A stretch of 64,000 bases of DNA from Microbacterium sp. CFH 31415 (GTDB lineage: Bacteria > Actinomycetota > Actinomycetes > Actinomycetales > Microbacteriaceae). Below are positions 17,739-24,566 of the stretch, piece by piece; positions within the stretch are counted from its first letter, which is position 1, and each line of letters begins with the position of its first letter. The translations under genes and the position numbers were made by a program. Location of the stretch: assembly GCF_022538185.1 (NCBI RefSeq), contig NZ_JAKYXC010000005.1:186001-250000 (forward strand), written 5' to 3'. The notes under the pieces were generated by a model. The model searched no databases, was not told the DNA's origin, and saw nothing but the letters and a program-made list of their open reading frames with translations.

Positions 17739-18668
17739 TCACGAGGCGGCTTCGTCGGCGATGACCTCTTTCACCCGCCCCATGAGTACGCCCAGTACAC
17801 GCTGGACGTTCGGGCGCTCAGCGGCTGTGTGTCGGGTGACGGTGAACAGGGTGTTGATGGGGGGATCGTCCGTGGGGCAAAGGTCCACCAGGTCGCCTCT
17901 GTTCAACGCAGCGCGACACAGGTAGCTCGGCAGGACCGTTGCGCCGGCTCCCGAAACGGCCGCATCGCGCAGTGCGCGAAGGTCGGGAACGACGAGCGAG
18001 GGCTCTCGCTCGAGGCGGCTGCCGAACACGTGCCGCCAGAACCGTCGCAGCACCGGAAGGTCGGGGGCGTATGCCAGGAGCGGGGTTGTGTCCAGCGCCG
18101 CGGGCAGGGCGGGACGGCTGGCGACTGCTCTCGCGACCTCGGGGCTGGCGACCAGGACGAACGTCTCGTCCACAAACGGGCGGGCGAGAACCGATCGACC
18201 GCGAGGACGCTCAGAGACGATGGCTGCGTCCAGGATGCCGGCCCGCACGCCCTCGACGAGCGAAGTCGTGGGACCGGGTGTGACGTGTATGCGCACCCCG
18301 CGAGCGACGTCGTCGCTGAGCGAGGGGACGACCACTTCGCTCAGCAGCTCCAAGGCTCCACCGATGCGTACCGCCGGCTGCACGGTCACATCCTCGTCGC
18401 CGGCTAGGGCAGATGCGAGCGCGTGAAAAGGACCGGCGATCCGCGCCGCCAGCTCGTCCGCGCGAGGCGTGGCGAGAACTCCGCGTGCACCGCGAAGGAA
18501 CAACTGCTCACCCACAAGGTGCTCCAACGCCTGCAGCTGCGCCGACACCGTCGGCTGGGTGACACCCATGCTCCGGGCCGCGGCGGACAGTGAGCCCGTC
18601 GTGTGCACTGCCAGGAACGCGCGCCACAACGGGAGGTGCGCCAACCCATCAGGAAAGCTATAGCTCAC
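17739..18668 (-). CDS. LysR family transcriptional regulator
   Basis: This 309-residue LysR regulator has an N-terminal helix-turn-helix (about 12-72: SLSAAARSMGVTQPTVSAQL, then LFLRGARGVLATPRADEL) and a periplasmic-binding-like effector domain to the C terminus. The GTG start lies six bases after TAGATT, suggesting a leaderless mRNA. It is divergent from a DJ-1/PfpI-family gene, the likely regulated target. The effector is unknown. Confidence 0.88.
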   Translation of the reverse strand: MSYSFPDGLAHLPLWRAFLAVHTTGSLSAAARSMGVTQPTVSAQLQALEHLVGEQLFLRGARGVLATPRADELAARIAGPFHALASALAGDEDVTVQPAVRIGGALELLSEVVVPSLSDDVARGVRIHVTPGPTTSLVEGVRAGILDAAIVSERPRGRSVLARPFVDETFVLVASPEVARAVASRPALPAALDTTPLLAYAPDLPVLRRFWRHVFGSRLEREPSLVVPDLRALRDAAVSGAGATVLPSYLCRAALNRGDLVDLCPTDDPPINTLFTVTRHTAAERPNVQRVLGVLMGRVKEVIADEAAS

Positions 18669-18674
18669 ATCGGC

Positions 18675-18680
18675 AATCTA
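18675..18680 (-). promoter_or_regulatory. -10 element (TAGATT) for a leaderless lysR-family transcript
   Basis: TAGATT on the minus strand is six bases upstream of the GTG at 18668. Confidence 0.45.
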
Positions 18681-18755
18681 TCGGAAGTGCCGCAGCCGCC
18701 CGGTGGTTTCATCCGATGCCGGCCACGAGGCCGAGACCACACGATTGGAGAAGCT

Positions 18756-19430
18756 ATGTCCGCCGTATTGTTCGTCGTCACCGCTGCACGCACCTGGACC
18801 CTCTCGGACGGCACCGCCCATCCCACCGGCTACTGGGCCGAGGAGCTTCTGATTCCGCACCGTCTGCTGACGGAGGCCGGCCACACGGTCGCTTTCGCCA
18901 CGCCCGGAGGTGTAGCGCCCGTCGCCGACGAAGCGTCGCTGGGTGATGAGGCCGAGGAGATTCGAAGCGCTCTGGTAGCCATCGCCGGACTGAGCGACCC
19001 TTTGCGCCTGGAGGATGTGGATCTGTCGACCTACGACGCAGTGTTCTACCCCGGCGGTCACGGTCCGATGGAGGATCTGTCGCGGGATGCGGCCTCCGGG
19101 GCGCTCATCTCGCAGGCGCTGAACGCTGATCTGCCCTTGGCCCTGGTGTGCCACGGCCTCGCGGCGCTCCTCGCAGCGACCGGCGAAGATGGCGCCGCGG
19201 CGGCCGCAGGACGACGGGTAGCGGCGTTCACGGACGCGGAGGAGATTCAGGCCGGGCTTGCCGACCGCGCGCCCTGGCTGCTCGAGTCGACGCTGCGTGA
19301 GCGTGGAATTGTCGTCGAGGCCGCTGATCCGTGGTCCGACCACGTCGTCGTCGACGGCAACCTCGTCACTGGTCAGAACCCGCAGTCGTCGGGTTCTGTC
19401 GCGCGTACACTGCTCGAGCGTCTCGCGTGA
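18756..19430 (+). CDS. DJ-1/PfpI family protein (class I glutamine-amidotransferase-like, Hsp31-type)
   Basis: This 224-residue protein has the Hsp31/DJ-1 layout: an active-site acid in Glu29, FYPGGHGPMEDL (about 97-108) and the nucleophile elbow LVCHG with Cys132 and His133. Family members act as glyoxalase III/methylglyoxalases, chaperones or proteases against carbonyl stress. ATG 18756 follows GGAGAAGCT; the longer frame overlaps the divergent regulator. A role in removing reactive aldehydes is a reasonable inference from the family, not proved here. Confidence 0.85.
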   Translation: MSAVLFVVTAARTWTLSDGTAHPTGYWAEELLIPHRLLTEAGHTVAFATPGGVAPVADEASLGDEAEEIRSALVAIAGLSDPLRLEDVDLSTYDAVFYPGGHGPMEDLSRDAASGALISQALNADLPLALVCHGLAALLAATGEDGAAAAAGRRVAAFTDAEEIQAGLADRAPWLLESTLRERGIVVEAADPWSDHVVVDGNLVTGQNPQSSGSVARTLLERLA

Positions 19431-19476
19431 GCGTTGTGGGGGTGACCACAGCGGCCACCCCCACAACGTAGGCGCG

Positions 19477-19596
19477 TCATCGAGCGCAGGTGCAGCGGTC
19501 GGCTTCGGGAATGCCCGCGAGGGCCTCGTCGACATGCTGGCCGCAGCCGGCCCAGGTGGGCTTGCCGCAGGAGGAGCAGGTGATCTGTGCGCACAT
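19477..19596 (-). CDS. 39-residue Cys-rich protein, paralogue of the one at 19982-20167
   Basis: This tiny reading frame is supported by a GGAGG box nine bases before its ATG and by its match to the gene on the other side of thioredoxin: it starts MCAQITCSSCGKPTWAGCGQHV against MCRATTCRTCGKTTWAGCGQHV. The CxxCGK...WAGCG pattern and a second C-x-C pair near the end (Cys35, Cys37) suggest a small zinc-ribbon or thiol-relay protein. It lies downstream of trxA in the same direction with a 15-bp gap, so it is probably cotranscribed. The function is unknown; metal or persulfide handling is an inference from the neighbouring CsoR-family regulator. Confidence 0.7.
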   Translation of the reverse strand: MCAQITCSSCGKPTWAGCGQHVDEALAGIPEADRCTCAR

Positions 19597-19611
19597 GTGA
19601 ATTGCCTCCGG

Positions 19612-19974
19612 TCAGTTCTCGGTTTCGGCGATCTGCCGACGGATGTCGTCCATGTCCAGCTCCCGCGCCTTCTCGATCAGCAGCTCGAGCTGCGCCGCGG
19701 GCAGCGCCCCGGGCTCTTTGTAGACGAGCACGCCGTCGCGGACCACCATCAGGGTGGGGATGGACGTGATGCGGTGGGCGGCGGCGAGTTCGCCCTGCGC
19801 CTCGGTGTCGACCTTCGCGAAGGCGATGTCGGGGTGTCGGTCGGATGCGGCTTCGTAGACCGGCGCGAACGCGCGGCAGGGACCGCACCACTCCGCCCAG
19901 AAGTCGACGAGCACGATGCCGTCGCCTCGGATTGCGGCGCCGAACGTCTCGGTCGTCAGATTCGTCGTCGTCAT
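19612..19974 (-). CDS. trxA: Thioredoxin
   Basis: This 120-residue thioredoxin has the active site WCGPC at 29-33, the cis-proline loop SIPT near 71 and a complete fold. ATG 19974 gives the canonical length. The last 20 residues (EKARELDMDDIRRQIAETEN) extend the final helix. It sits between two paralogous Cys-rich micro-proteins, all on the minus strand, divergent from a CsoR/CstR-like repressor. I infer a dedicated thiol reductase for disulfides or persulfides induced with this locus rather than the housekeeping copy. Confidence 0.93.
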   Translation of the reverse strand: MTTTNLTTETFGAAIRGDGIVLVDFWAEWCGPCRAFAPVYEAASDRHPDIAFAKVDTEAQGELAAAHRITSIPTLMVVRDGVLVYKEPGALPAAQLELLIEKARELDMDDIRRQIAETEN

Positions 19975-19981
19975 GGCCTGG

Positions 19982-20167
19982 TCACCGTCCGAAGAGGCGC
20001 GCGAAGAGTCCGCTGCGCTCGGATTGTGCGGCGTGAACCTCCTGGCGAGTGTGGCTGCCGTTGCACCACTCCGACGCGGGCACGCTCTTGCGCACCGTGG
20101 CGACGTGCTGACCGCAGCCGGCCCACGTCGTCTTCCCGCACGTGCGACACGTCGTCGCTCGACACAT
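19982..20167 (-). CDS. 61-residue Cys-rich protein (CxxCGK-WAGCG family)
   Basis: The first 22 residues are nearly the same as those of the 39-residue gene downstream of trxA, with Cys2, Cys7, Cys10, Cys18 and then Cys35. The remainder is polar and ends in SGLFARLFGR. AGGAGA lies ahead of the ATG. It is the first gene of the minus-strand unit, seven bases before the thioredoxin ATG, so the two are probably cotranscribed from the operator region at 20184-20234. The cysteine spacing suggests a zinc-bound ribbon. I do not recognise a characterised function. Confidence 0.75.
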   Translation of the reverse strand: MCRATTCRTCGKTTWAGCGQHVATVRKSVPASEWCNGSHTRQEVHAAQSERSGLFARLFGR

Positions 20168-20183
20168 GATCTCTCCTGTCCGT

Positions 20184-20234
20184 ATACCCCCTCCAGTATC
20201 GGAGTGGGTAGCCCCATAATACCCATGGGAGTAT
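20184..20234 (+). promoter_or_regulatory. Two CsoR/CstR-type operators (ATAC-N8-GTAT)
   Basis: ATACCCCCTCCAGTAT (20184-20199) and ATACCCATGGGAGTAT (20219-20234) share ATACCC..GTAT ends with the same 8-bp spacer and lie 35 bp apart. CsoR/CstR operators typically have A/T ends around a C-run and G-run. They lie between the divergent thioredoxin unit and the repressor gene. Confidence 0.65.
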
Positions 20235-20262
20235 GCTGGATGTCAATTCGAAGGAGTTCTCC

Positions 20263-20553
20263 ATGGATGATGCAGCCGCGCTCGACGCACTCGGTCACGA
20301 CCCTGAGGCGAAGCGAAAGGTCGTCAACCGGCTGAAGCGAGCCCACGGGCAGCTGGCTGCCGTGATCAACGCCGTCGAGAACGACGCGCACTGCCGCGAC
20401 GTGGTGCAGCAGCTCGCCGCCGTCTCGAAGGCCCTCGACCGGGCCGGCTTCCTCGTGATCTCCACCGCCCTGCGCGAGTGCCTGACCGACCCCGACGGGG
20501 CGGAGGCCACTCAGCCCGAGGAGCTCGAGAAGCTCTTCCTGTCTCTCGCGTGA
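20263..20553 (+). CDS. CsoR/CstR-family (DUF156) repressor, copper His absent
   Basis: This 96-residue all-helical repressor has RLKRAHGQL and two cysteines, Cys44 and Cys73, 29 residues apart. In copper CsoR a His sits four residues before the second Cys; here that place is Ala69. A Cys pair with this spacing and no His is the pattern of persulfide-sensing CstR. ATG 20263 is preceded by AAGGAG at six bases; an earlier ATG at 20233 would start inside an operator. It is divergent from the thioredoxin/Cys-peptide unit, which it probably represses until reactive sulfur, or another thiol-reactive signal, arrives. Confidence 0.85.
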   Translation: MDDAAALDALGHDPEAKRKVVNRLKRAHGQLAAVINAVENDAHCRDVVQQLAAVSKALDRAGFLVISTALRECLTDPDGAEATQPEELEKLFLSLA

Positions 20554-20599
20554 TCGACCGCGTCCGTCGGGGAGCCGCGCCGCCTTCGGACCGCCGTCG

Positions 20600-21085
20600 C
20601 TATTCCAGCGTCGGCACGAGGGTGAAGACGATCTCCTCGACCTCGCGTCCGAGCCCGGGTGCGTAGTCGACGTTGCGCGACACCTCGGTGAAGCCGAGCC
20701 GTGTGAGCACGGTGATCGACCCGACGTTGTGGGCCGCAGCGCGCGCGAAGAGCGGACGAGCCGGCTCGCGCGACACGAGCTGACGCATCGCCGCCGTCGC
20801 GACGCCGCGGCCGCGGGCATGCGGTGCGATCCAGAAGCTGACCTCGCGGTCGCCGTCGATCGTGAAGGCGGCGGCGGTGCCGGCGAACCCGCCGTTCTCG
20901 GTCACGACCTGCAGAAGGACGTCGGGGTTCGAGCGCTGGCGGCCGATCCACGCGTCGAACGCCGGACGATCGTCGGGGTCGGAGGCGGTGAAGGCCGCCA
21001 TCGCGATCCCCTCGGGATCGCGCATCATCTCGAACACGGCATCGAGGTCGTCATCGTCGAGGTCCCGCAGCTCGATGTGGCTCAC
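20600..21085 (-). CDS. GNAT family N-acetyltransferase
   Basis: This 161-residue acetyltransferase of the RimJ/RimL-like group has the acetyl-CoA loop HARGRGVATAAM (about 89-100) and the following helix and strand (RPLFARAAAHNVGSITVLTRLGFTEV). The GTG start lies six bases after TACGGT. Members acetylate small amines or protein N-termini; the acceptor here is not predictable. It stands alone between the CsoR-like gene and a GntR regulator. Confidence 0.85.
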   Translation of the reverse strand: MSHIELRDLDDDDLDAVFEMMRDPEGIAMAAFTASDPDDRPAFDAWIGRQRSNPDVLLQVVTENGGFAGTAAAFTIDGDREVSFWIAPHARGRGVATAAMRQLVSREPARPLFARAAAHNVGSITVLTRLGFTEVSRNVDYAPGLGREVEEIVFTLVPTLE

Positions 21086-21091
21086 ACGACC

Positions 21092-21097
21092 ACCGTA
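21092..21097 (-). promoter_or_regulatory. -10 element (TACGGT) for a leaderless GNAT transcript
   Basis: TACGGT on the minus strand is six bases upstream of the GTG at 21085. Confidence 0.45.
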
Positions 21098-21112
21098 GCG
21101 AGCGCCGCCGAC

Positions 21113-21751
21113 TCAGGTCAGGCCGTGGAGTTCTCGCAGCAGCGACTCGGCCCTGTCGCCGTCGCGCCGGGCGAGGGCATCCCGGAACTCCTCGTATGAC
21201 GAGGACCGGCCGAGAGGACACTCGATGGTCGGTCGCCATGTCGCGATGTTCCGCCGGATGGCCAGCTCGGCCTCGCGCATGAACAGCAGGATCGCGACGT
21301 TGCCGGTGGCGCGTGTGAGTGCGGCGAAGAAGACATGACTCGTGCGCATGAGCTCGGCATAGTCGTCGGCACGGGATGCCTCGATCACGGCGTCGAGCTC
21401 GGCGACGACGCCGTCGAGCACGTCGTCGGACGCGTGGACGATCGCCATGCGGGCGGCGTTGCACATGAGATAGGCCACGAACTCGAGGGTGTCCGCCTGC
21501 GCCTTGCTGTTGGGGGTGGAGACCCGCGTATAGCGGTGGGGCGAGACCTCGACGAGTCCGACCCGCGCGAGGCGCTGCAGCGCCTCGCGCACCGGGGTGC
21601 GCGACACCCCCAGCCACTCCGCCAGATCGTGGTCGCGCAGGCGCTCGCCGGGCGCGAGGCTGCCGTCGAGGATCGCCTCGCCCAGGCGCGCGTAGACCTC
21701 GTCACCGAGAACGGTGCCGCGGGGAACGAGAGGGGCGAGGGGCACGGACAT
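21113..21751 (-). CDS. GntR family transcriptional regulator (FCD subfamily)
   Basis: This 212-residue regulator has a winged helix ([36 protein letters not shown]) and an all-helical FCD effector domain, whose metal or acid-binding residues would be in the second half. I take ATG 21751; a longer frame to 21823 begins in sequence that looks like promoter DNA, with TACACT at 21762-21767 ten bases before the ATG. It is divergent from the cold-shock gene with a 374-bp spacer. The effector is probably a small organic acid, as usual for FCD proteins. Confidence 0.83.
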   Translation of the reverse strand: MSVPLAPLVPRGTVLGDEVYARLGEAILDGSLAPGERLRDHDLAEWLGVSRTPVREALQRLARVGLVEVSPHRYTRVSTPNSKAQADTLEFVAYLMCNAARMAIVHASDDVLDGVVAELDAVIEASRADDYAELMRTSHVFFAALTRATGNVAILLFMREAELAIRRNIATWRPTIECPLGRSSSYEEFRDALARRDGDRAESLLRELHGLT

Positions 21752-22125
21752 GCTGGCGACCAGTGTACGACGCCCGGATTCAGGTGCATGGACTCTCCCT
21801 GACCTCCGCGGAGGCTCGCTCACCTGTGCGGGAACGCCCCTCGAGACCTGGTGCGGACCGCCGTTTCGACCTCGCCGTTCAGCCGATATATCGGTACGAT
21901 GTGGGGGTCACGCTTCTGCGTGGCCTATCCGGGGGGATCCGTCGACGCCCGGGCTTCGAGCACTGCTCAGCCCGGGCGTCCGATGGGACTCGCGGGCTTC
22001 CCTGCGCGCACTCTGCAACATTTCTGTCACGCCCGCGAAAACCCCTAGCGCACACGCCCCCTTACACCATTACGTTGGAGGGGACTCGTCGCATCAGCGC
22101 GGGCACCATCAAGGAACGGCAAGTA
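21752..22125 (+). promoter_or_regulatory. Long cspA leader/promoter region with palindrome and hairpin
   Basis: No gene is seen in these 374 bases. CCGATATATCGG (21883-21894) is a perfect palindrome next to a TACGAT hexamer (21895-21900). A 12-bp perfect stem (21944-21955 with 21969-21980) encloses a 13-base loop that can extend the stem further. The last part, an A/C-rich stretch and then TTGGAGGGGA, leads to the cold-shock gene. A long structured leader fits the temperature-responsive mRNA known for cspA genes. Confidence 0.5.
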
Positions 22126-22332
22126 ATGAGCACGCAGGGCACCGTCAAGTGGTTCAACTCGGAGAAGGGCTTCGGCTTCATCGCTCCCGATGAGGGTGGC
22201 GCAGACGTCTTCGCGCACTACACCGCCATCGCGGCGAGCGGATACCGCTCCCTCGAGGAGAACCAGCGGGTCGAGTTCGAGATCGCCCAGGGCCCCAAGG
22301 GCCTGCAGGCGGAGAACATCCGCCCCATCTGA
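22126..22332 (+). CDS. cspA: Cold-shock protein (CspA family)
   Basis: This 68-residue single cold-shock domain carries both RNA-binding motifs, KGFGFI (14-19) and VFAHYT (28-33; usually VFVHFS), and ends in ENIRPI. It is an RNA chaperone that melts secondary structure in mRNA at low temperature. ATG 22126 gives the standard [11 protein letters not shown] start; the frame runs upstream through the leader only by chance. It is monocistronic: a structured leader precedes it and two hairpins follow it. Confidence 0.95.
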   Translation: MSTQGTVKWFNSEKGFGFIAPDEGGADVFAHYTAIAASGYRSLEENQRVEFEIAQGPKGLQAENIRPI

Positions 22333-22337
22333 TCCTC

Positions 22338-22355
22338 CCGGACCCTCGGGTCCGG
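22338..22355 (+). terminator. Short GC hairpin after cspA
   Basis: CCGGACCC and GGGTCCGG form an 8-bp stem with a two-base centre, five bases after the cspA stop. No T-run follows, so it may protect the mRNA 3' end. Confidence 0.4.
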
Positions 22356-22424
22356 CTTCCACGGAGCTGCGCCGCGGCACTCCCTGCCGTCTCGGACGGA
22401 GAGCGGATGCCCCGGCCCAGTCAC

Positions 22425-22455
22425 GCGCCCGGCCATCGCCGGGCGCTTTCCTTTT
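22425..22455 (+). terminator. Intrinsic terminator downstream of cspA
   Basis: GCGCCCGGC, loop CATC, GCCGGGCGC, then TTTCCTTTT. A nine-pair perfect stem with a T-rich tail is the clearest Rho-independent terminator in the window. The convergent DUF2156 gene ends eight bases later. Confidence 0.75.
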
Positions 22456-22463
22456 GCGCTGAG

Positions 22464-24539
22464 TCACTCGCGGTCGCCGCGCACCAGTTCCATCCCCGCA
22501 CCCGCGAACTGACGCAGCGTCGCGTCGGGGAGGAACGCGCGGGTCAGCCCCGCGCCGATGCGCGTGAGGTCGGCTTCGTCGCGGAAGAGCAGATACATGG
22601 TCTCGTAGCGCGGATGGAACTTGCTCTTGAAGCGATGCAGGGACTGGAAGCCGTAGACGGGCTCGAGCGAGTCGGCCAGCCAGTCCGAGAGCGAGGCGAT
22701 GGCGCCGGCATCCGGTGAATAGTCGTGCGCCAGCGGCGCACCCGACAACGACATGATCTCGGCGCCCTCCTCGGAGAACTGGCGAGCGGAGGAGCCGATG
22801 AGGAACTCCATCACCGGCCCGAACCCGCCGTCGCGCCGCCGCATGAGGTCGAGCGTCCACCCGCGCACCGTACCGTCGCCGCCGTAGACGGGCAGCCACG
22901 ACAGGAAGCCGTCGACATCGCCCTGCGGAGAGATGGCCAGCGCGAGCCGCACCTCGGGGTCCTCGGCCTGGTCGAGCGTGCCGAGCGTGAACCCCATCTC
23001 GGGCAGGCCCTTGTCACCCACCCACATCTCCGAGATCGCACGCAGCTGCTGGCGGATGCCCCACGGTTCGTCGGCGAGCCGCGTCAGGCGGAACGTCATC
23101 TCCTCGCGTCCGGCCCGGTTGAGCGAGGTGCGCACCGCGCTCCACTGCTTGCCGGTGAACTCGAGGCCGGGAAGGTCGACGATCGTGTCGTCGGCGACCA
23201 CGATGCTGCGCCAACCGGCGGGCACGGCTGCGCGCGTCGCCTCGCCCGCACTGAAGAAGCACGGCACGAGGCCCGCGTGCTCGGCAGTGCGGATGAACTC
23301 GGCGACGGACGCGGTTCGGGATGCCTCGGCCCCGAGCGGGTCGGCCAGCACGATCGCCACTCCGGCCCGGCGCTGGTAGGCGATGATGCCGCCGGACTCG
23401 GTGCGGGCGTAGCTGTTGCCATCCCACGTGGTCATCCACGACAGGGTGCCGCCCCCGTGCGCCCGGAGCGCGTCCTTGACGTCGTCGAGCGTGGGCGCCG
23501 GCTGCACGCCGAGTGTGCTCTTGCGCCGCGCGCGGAACGCGCGCCGCACCCAGACGAGGTACACGAGGAGCAGGAGCCACATCGCCGACTGCGCGAGCGC
23601 GACGTTGAAGTCGCCGATCTGGTCGTCGAGGCGCTCCGGCCCCAGCACGACCGCGAGCACGATGATGAGCGCACCGGTGAGCACGTTGACCACGGCGAGC
23701 ACGATCGTCCAGATCCACGCCCAGCGCCGCCCGCGGCGCAGGCCGTTGGCGAGGATCGCGATGACCACCACGTCGAGGGCGATGTCGAGGAATGAGCCGC
23801 CGGCGGCCTGGGTGTGGCCGAATGGGCCGTCGGTGGGCACGAGCAGGGTGAGCACCTCGACCGCCAGGATCACCAGCACCGCCACGAACGCGATGAGCCG
23901 CTGCTCACGGACCGTGGTGCGCTGGATGCGCAGCGAACGGTCGACGAACAGCACCAGCAGCACGGCGAACGCGTGCTCGAGGTCGGCCAGCGAGCCCCAG
24001 AAGAACAGCGTCACGAAGGAGAAGCCGAGCACGATGAGCCACGCACGCACGCGCCACGGCGAGACCAGCAGGCCGGCTGCCGCCGCGATCCCCGCGAGCG
24101 TGCCGCCCGAGGGCCCGACGTCGAGCACCGTCGCCTCCATCTGCGCCCACGGCCACGGCAGGGCCGACGCGACCCACAGGAACAGCGCGCTGGCGAAGAT
24201 CGCGAAGAGCTGGCCGATGCCGAAGTAGCCGAGTGCGGCGAGCGAGCCGCGGCGGTGCTCGAGGTACGCGAGGCCGGCGAAGCTGGGGATCACGAAGGCG
24301 TAGACGATCGGGTGGTCCACGAAGAACGTGCCGGTGACCGGCGTCCACCATCGTCCTTCGACCAGCGCCGGCAGACCGTAGGCGACGGCGTCGAACAGCG
24401 GATCGTCTCCGAACGGGCGCCACAGCCCGCCCCACACGATCCCCGCCAGCAGCACGATGCCGATGAGCGACAGCGTGACGGGGATCCGTGCGAGGACGGC
24501 GAGGACAGGACGGCTCGATCGCGACTCGGCGTCGGTCAT
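22464..24539 (-). CDS. Rhomboid-like membrane domain fused to DUF2156 (MprF-type acyltransferase-like) domain
   Basis: This 691-residue protein has about 11 membrane segments. The N-terminal half looks like a rhomboid: EGRWWTPVTGTFF near 61, the GxSG motif GPSG at 142-145 (Ser144) and a His189 in a later helix, which could form the Ser-His dyad. More helices follow and then, from about residue 355, a soluble DUF2156 domain like the lysyl-transfer domain of MprF (SWMTTWDGNSYARTESGG ... RYETMYLLFRDE). MprF aminoacylates phosphatidylglycerol and flips it. Whether the rhomboid half is an active protease is unknown. The ATG follows TATCGT by six bases, so the mRNA is probably leaderless. Confidence 0.8.
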   Translation of the reverse strand: MTDAESRSSRPVLAVLARIPVTLSLIGIVLLAGIVWGGLWRPFGDDPLFDAVAYGLPALVEGRWWTPVTGTFFVDHPIVYAFVIPSFAGLAYLEHRRGSLAALGYFGIGQLFAIFASALFLWVASALPWPWAQMEATVLDVGPSGGTLAGIAAAAGLLVSPWRVRAWLIVLGFSFVTLFFWGSLADLEHAFAVLLVLFVDRSLRIQRTTVREQRLIAFVAVLVILAVEVLTLLVPTDGPFGHTQAAGGSFLDIALDVVVIAILANGLRRGRRWAWIWTIVLAVVNVLTGALIIVLAVVLGPERLDDQIGDFNVALAQSAMWLLLLVYLVWVRRAFRARRKSTLGVQPAPTLDDVKDALRAHGGGTLSWMTTWDGNSYARTESGGIIAYQRRAGVAIVLADPLGAEASRTASVAEFIRTAEHAGLVPCFFSAGEATRAAVPAGWRSIVVADDTIVDLPGLEFTGKQWSAVRTSLNRAGREEMTFRLTRLADEPWGIRQQLRAISEMWVGDKGLPEMGFTLGTLDQAEDPEVRLALAISPQGDVDGFLSWLPVYGGDGTVRGWTLDLMRRRDGGFGPVMEFLIGSSARQFSEEGAEIMSLSGAPLAHDYSPDAGAIASLSDWLADSLEPVYGFQSLHRFKSKFHPRYETMYLLFRDEADLTRIGAGLTRAFLPDATLRQFAGAGMELVRGDRE

Positions 24540-24545
24540 GCCCTC

Positions 24546-24551
24546 ACGATA
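24546..24551 (-). promoter_or_regulatory. -10 element (TATCGT) for a leaderless DUF2156 transcript
   Basis: TATCGT on the minus strand is six bases upstream of the ATG at 24539. Confidence 0.45.
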
Positions 24552-24566
24552 GCGAGGGGGTCCGGA

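Noticed and set aside
20233..20262. Earlier ATG for the CsoR-like gene
   Set aside because: It would begin inside the second operator; ATG 20263 has AAGGAG at a good distance and gives the usual length.
21752..21823. Longer N terminus for the GntR regulator
   Set aside because: The extra 24 residues are Arg/Ser-rich and cover a TACACT promoter-like hexamer; ATG 21751 gives a normal GntR start.
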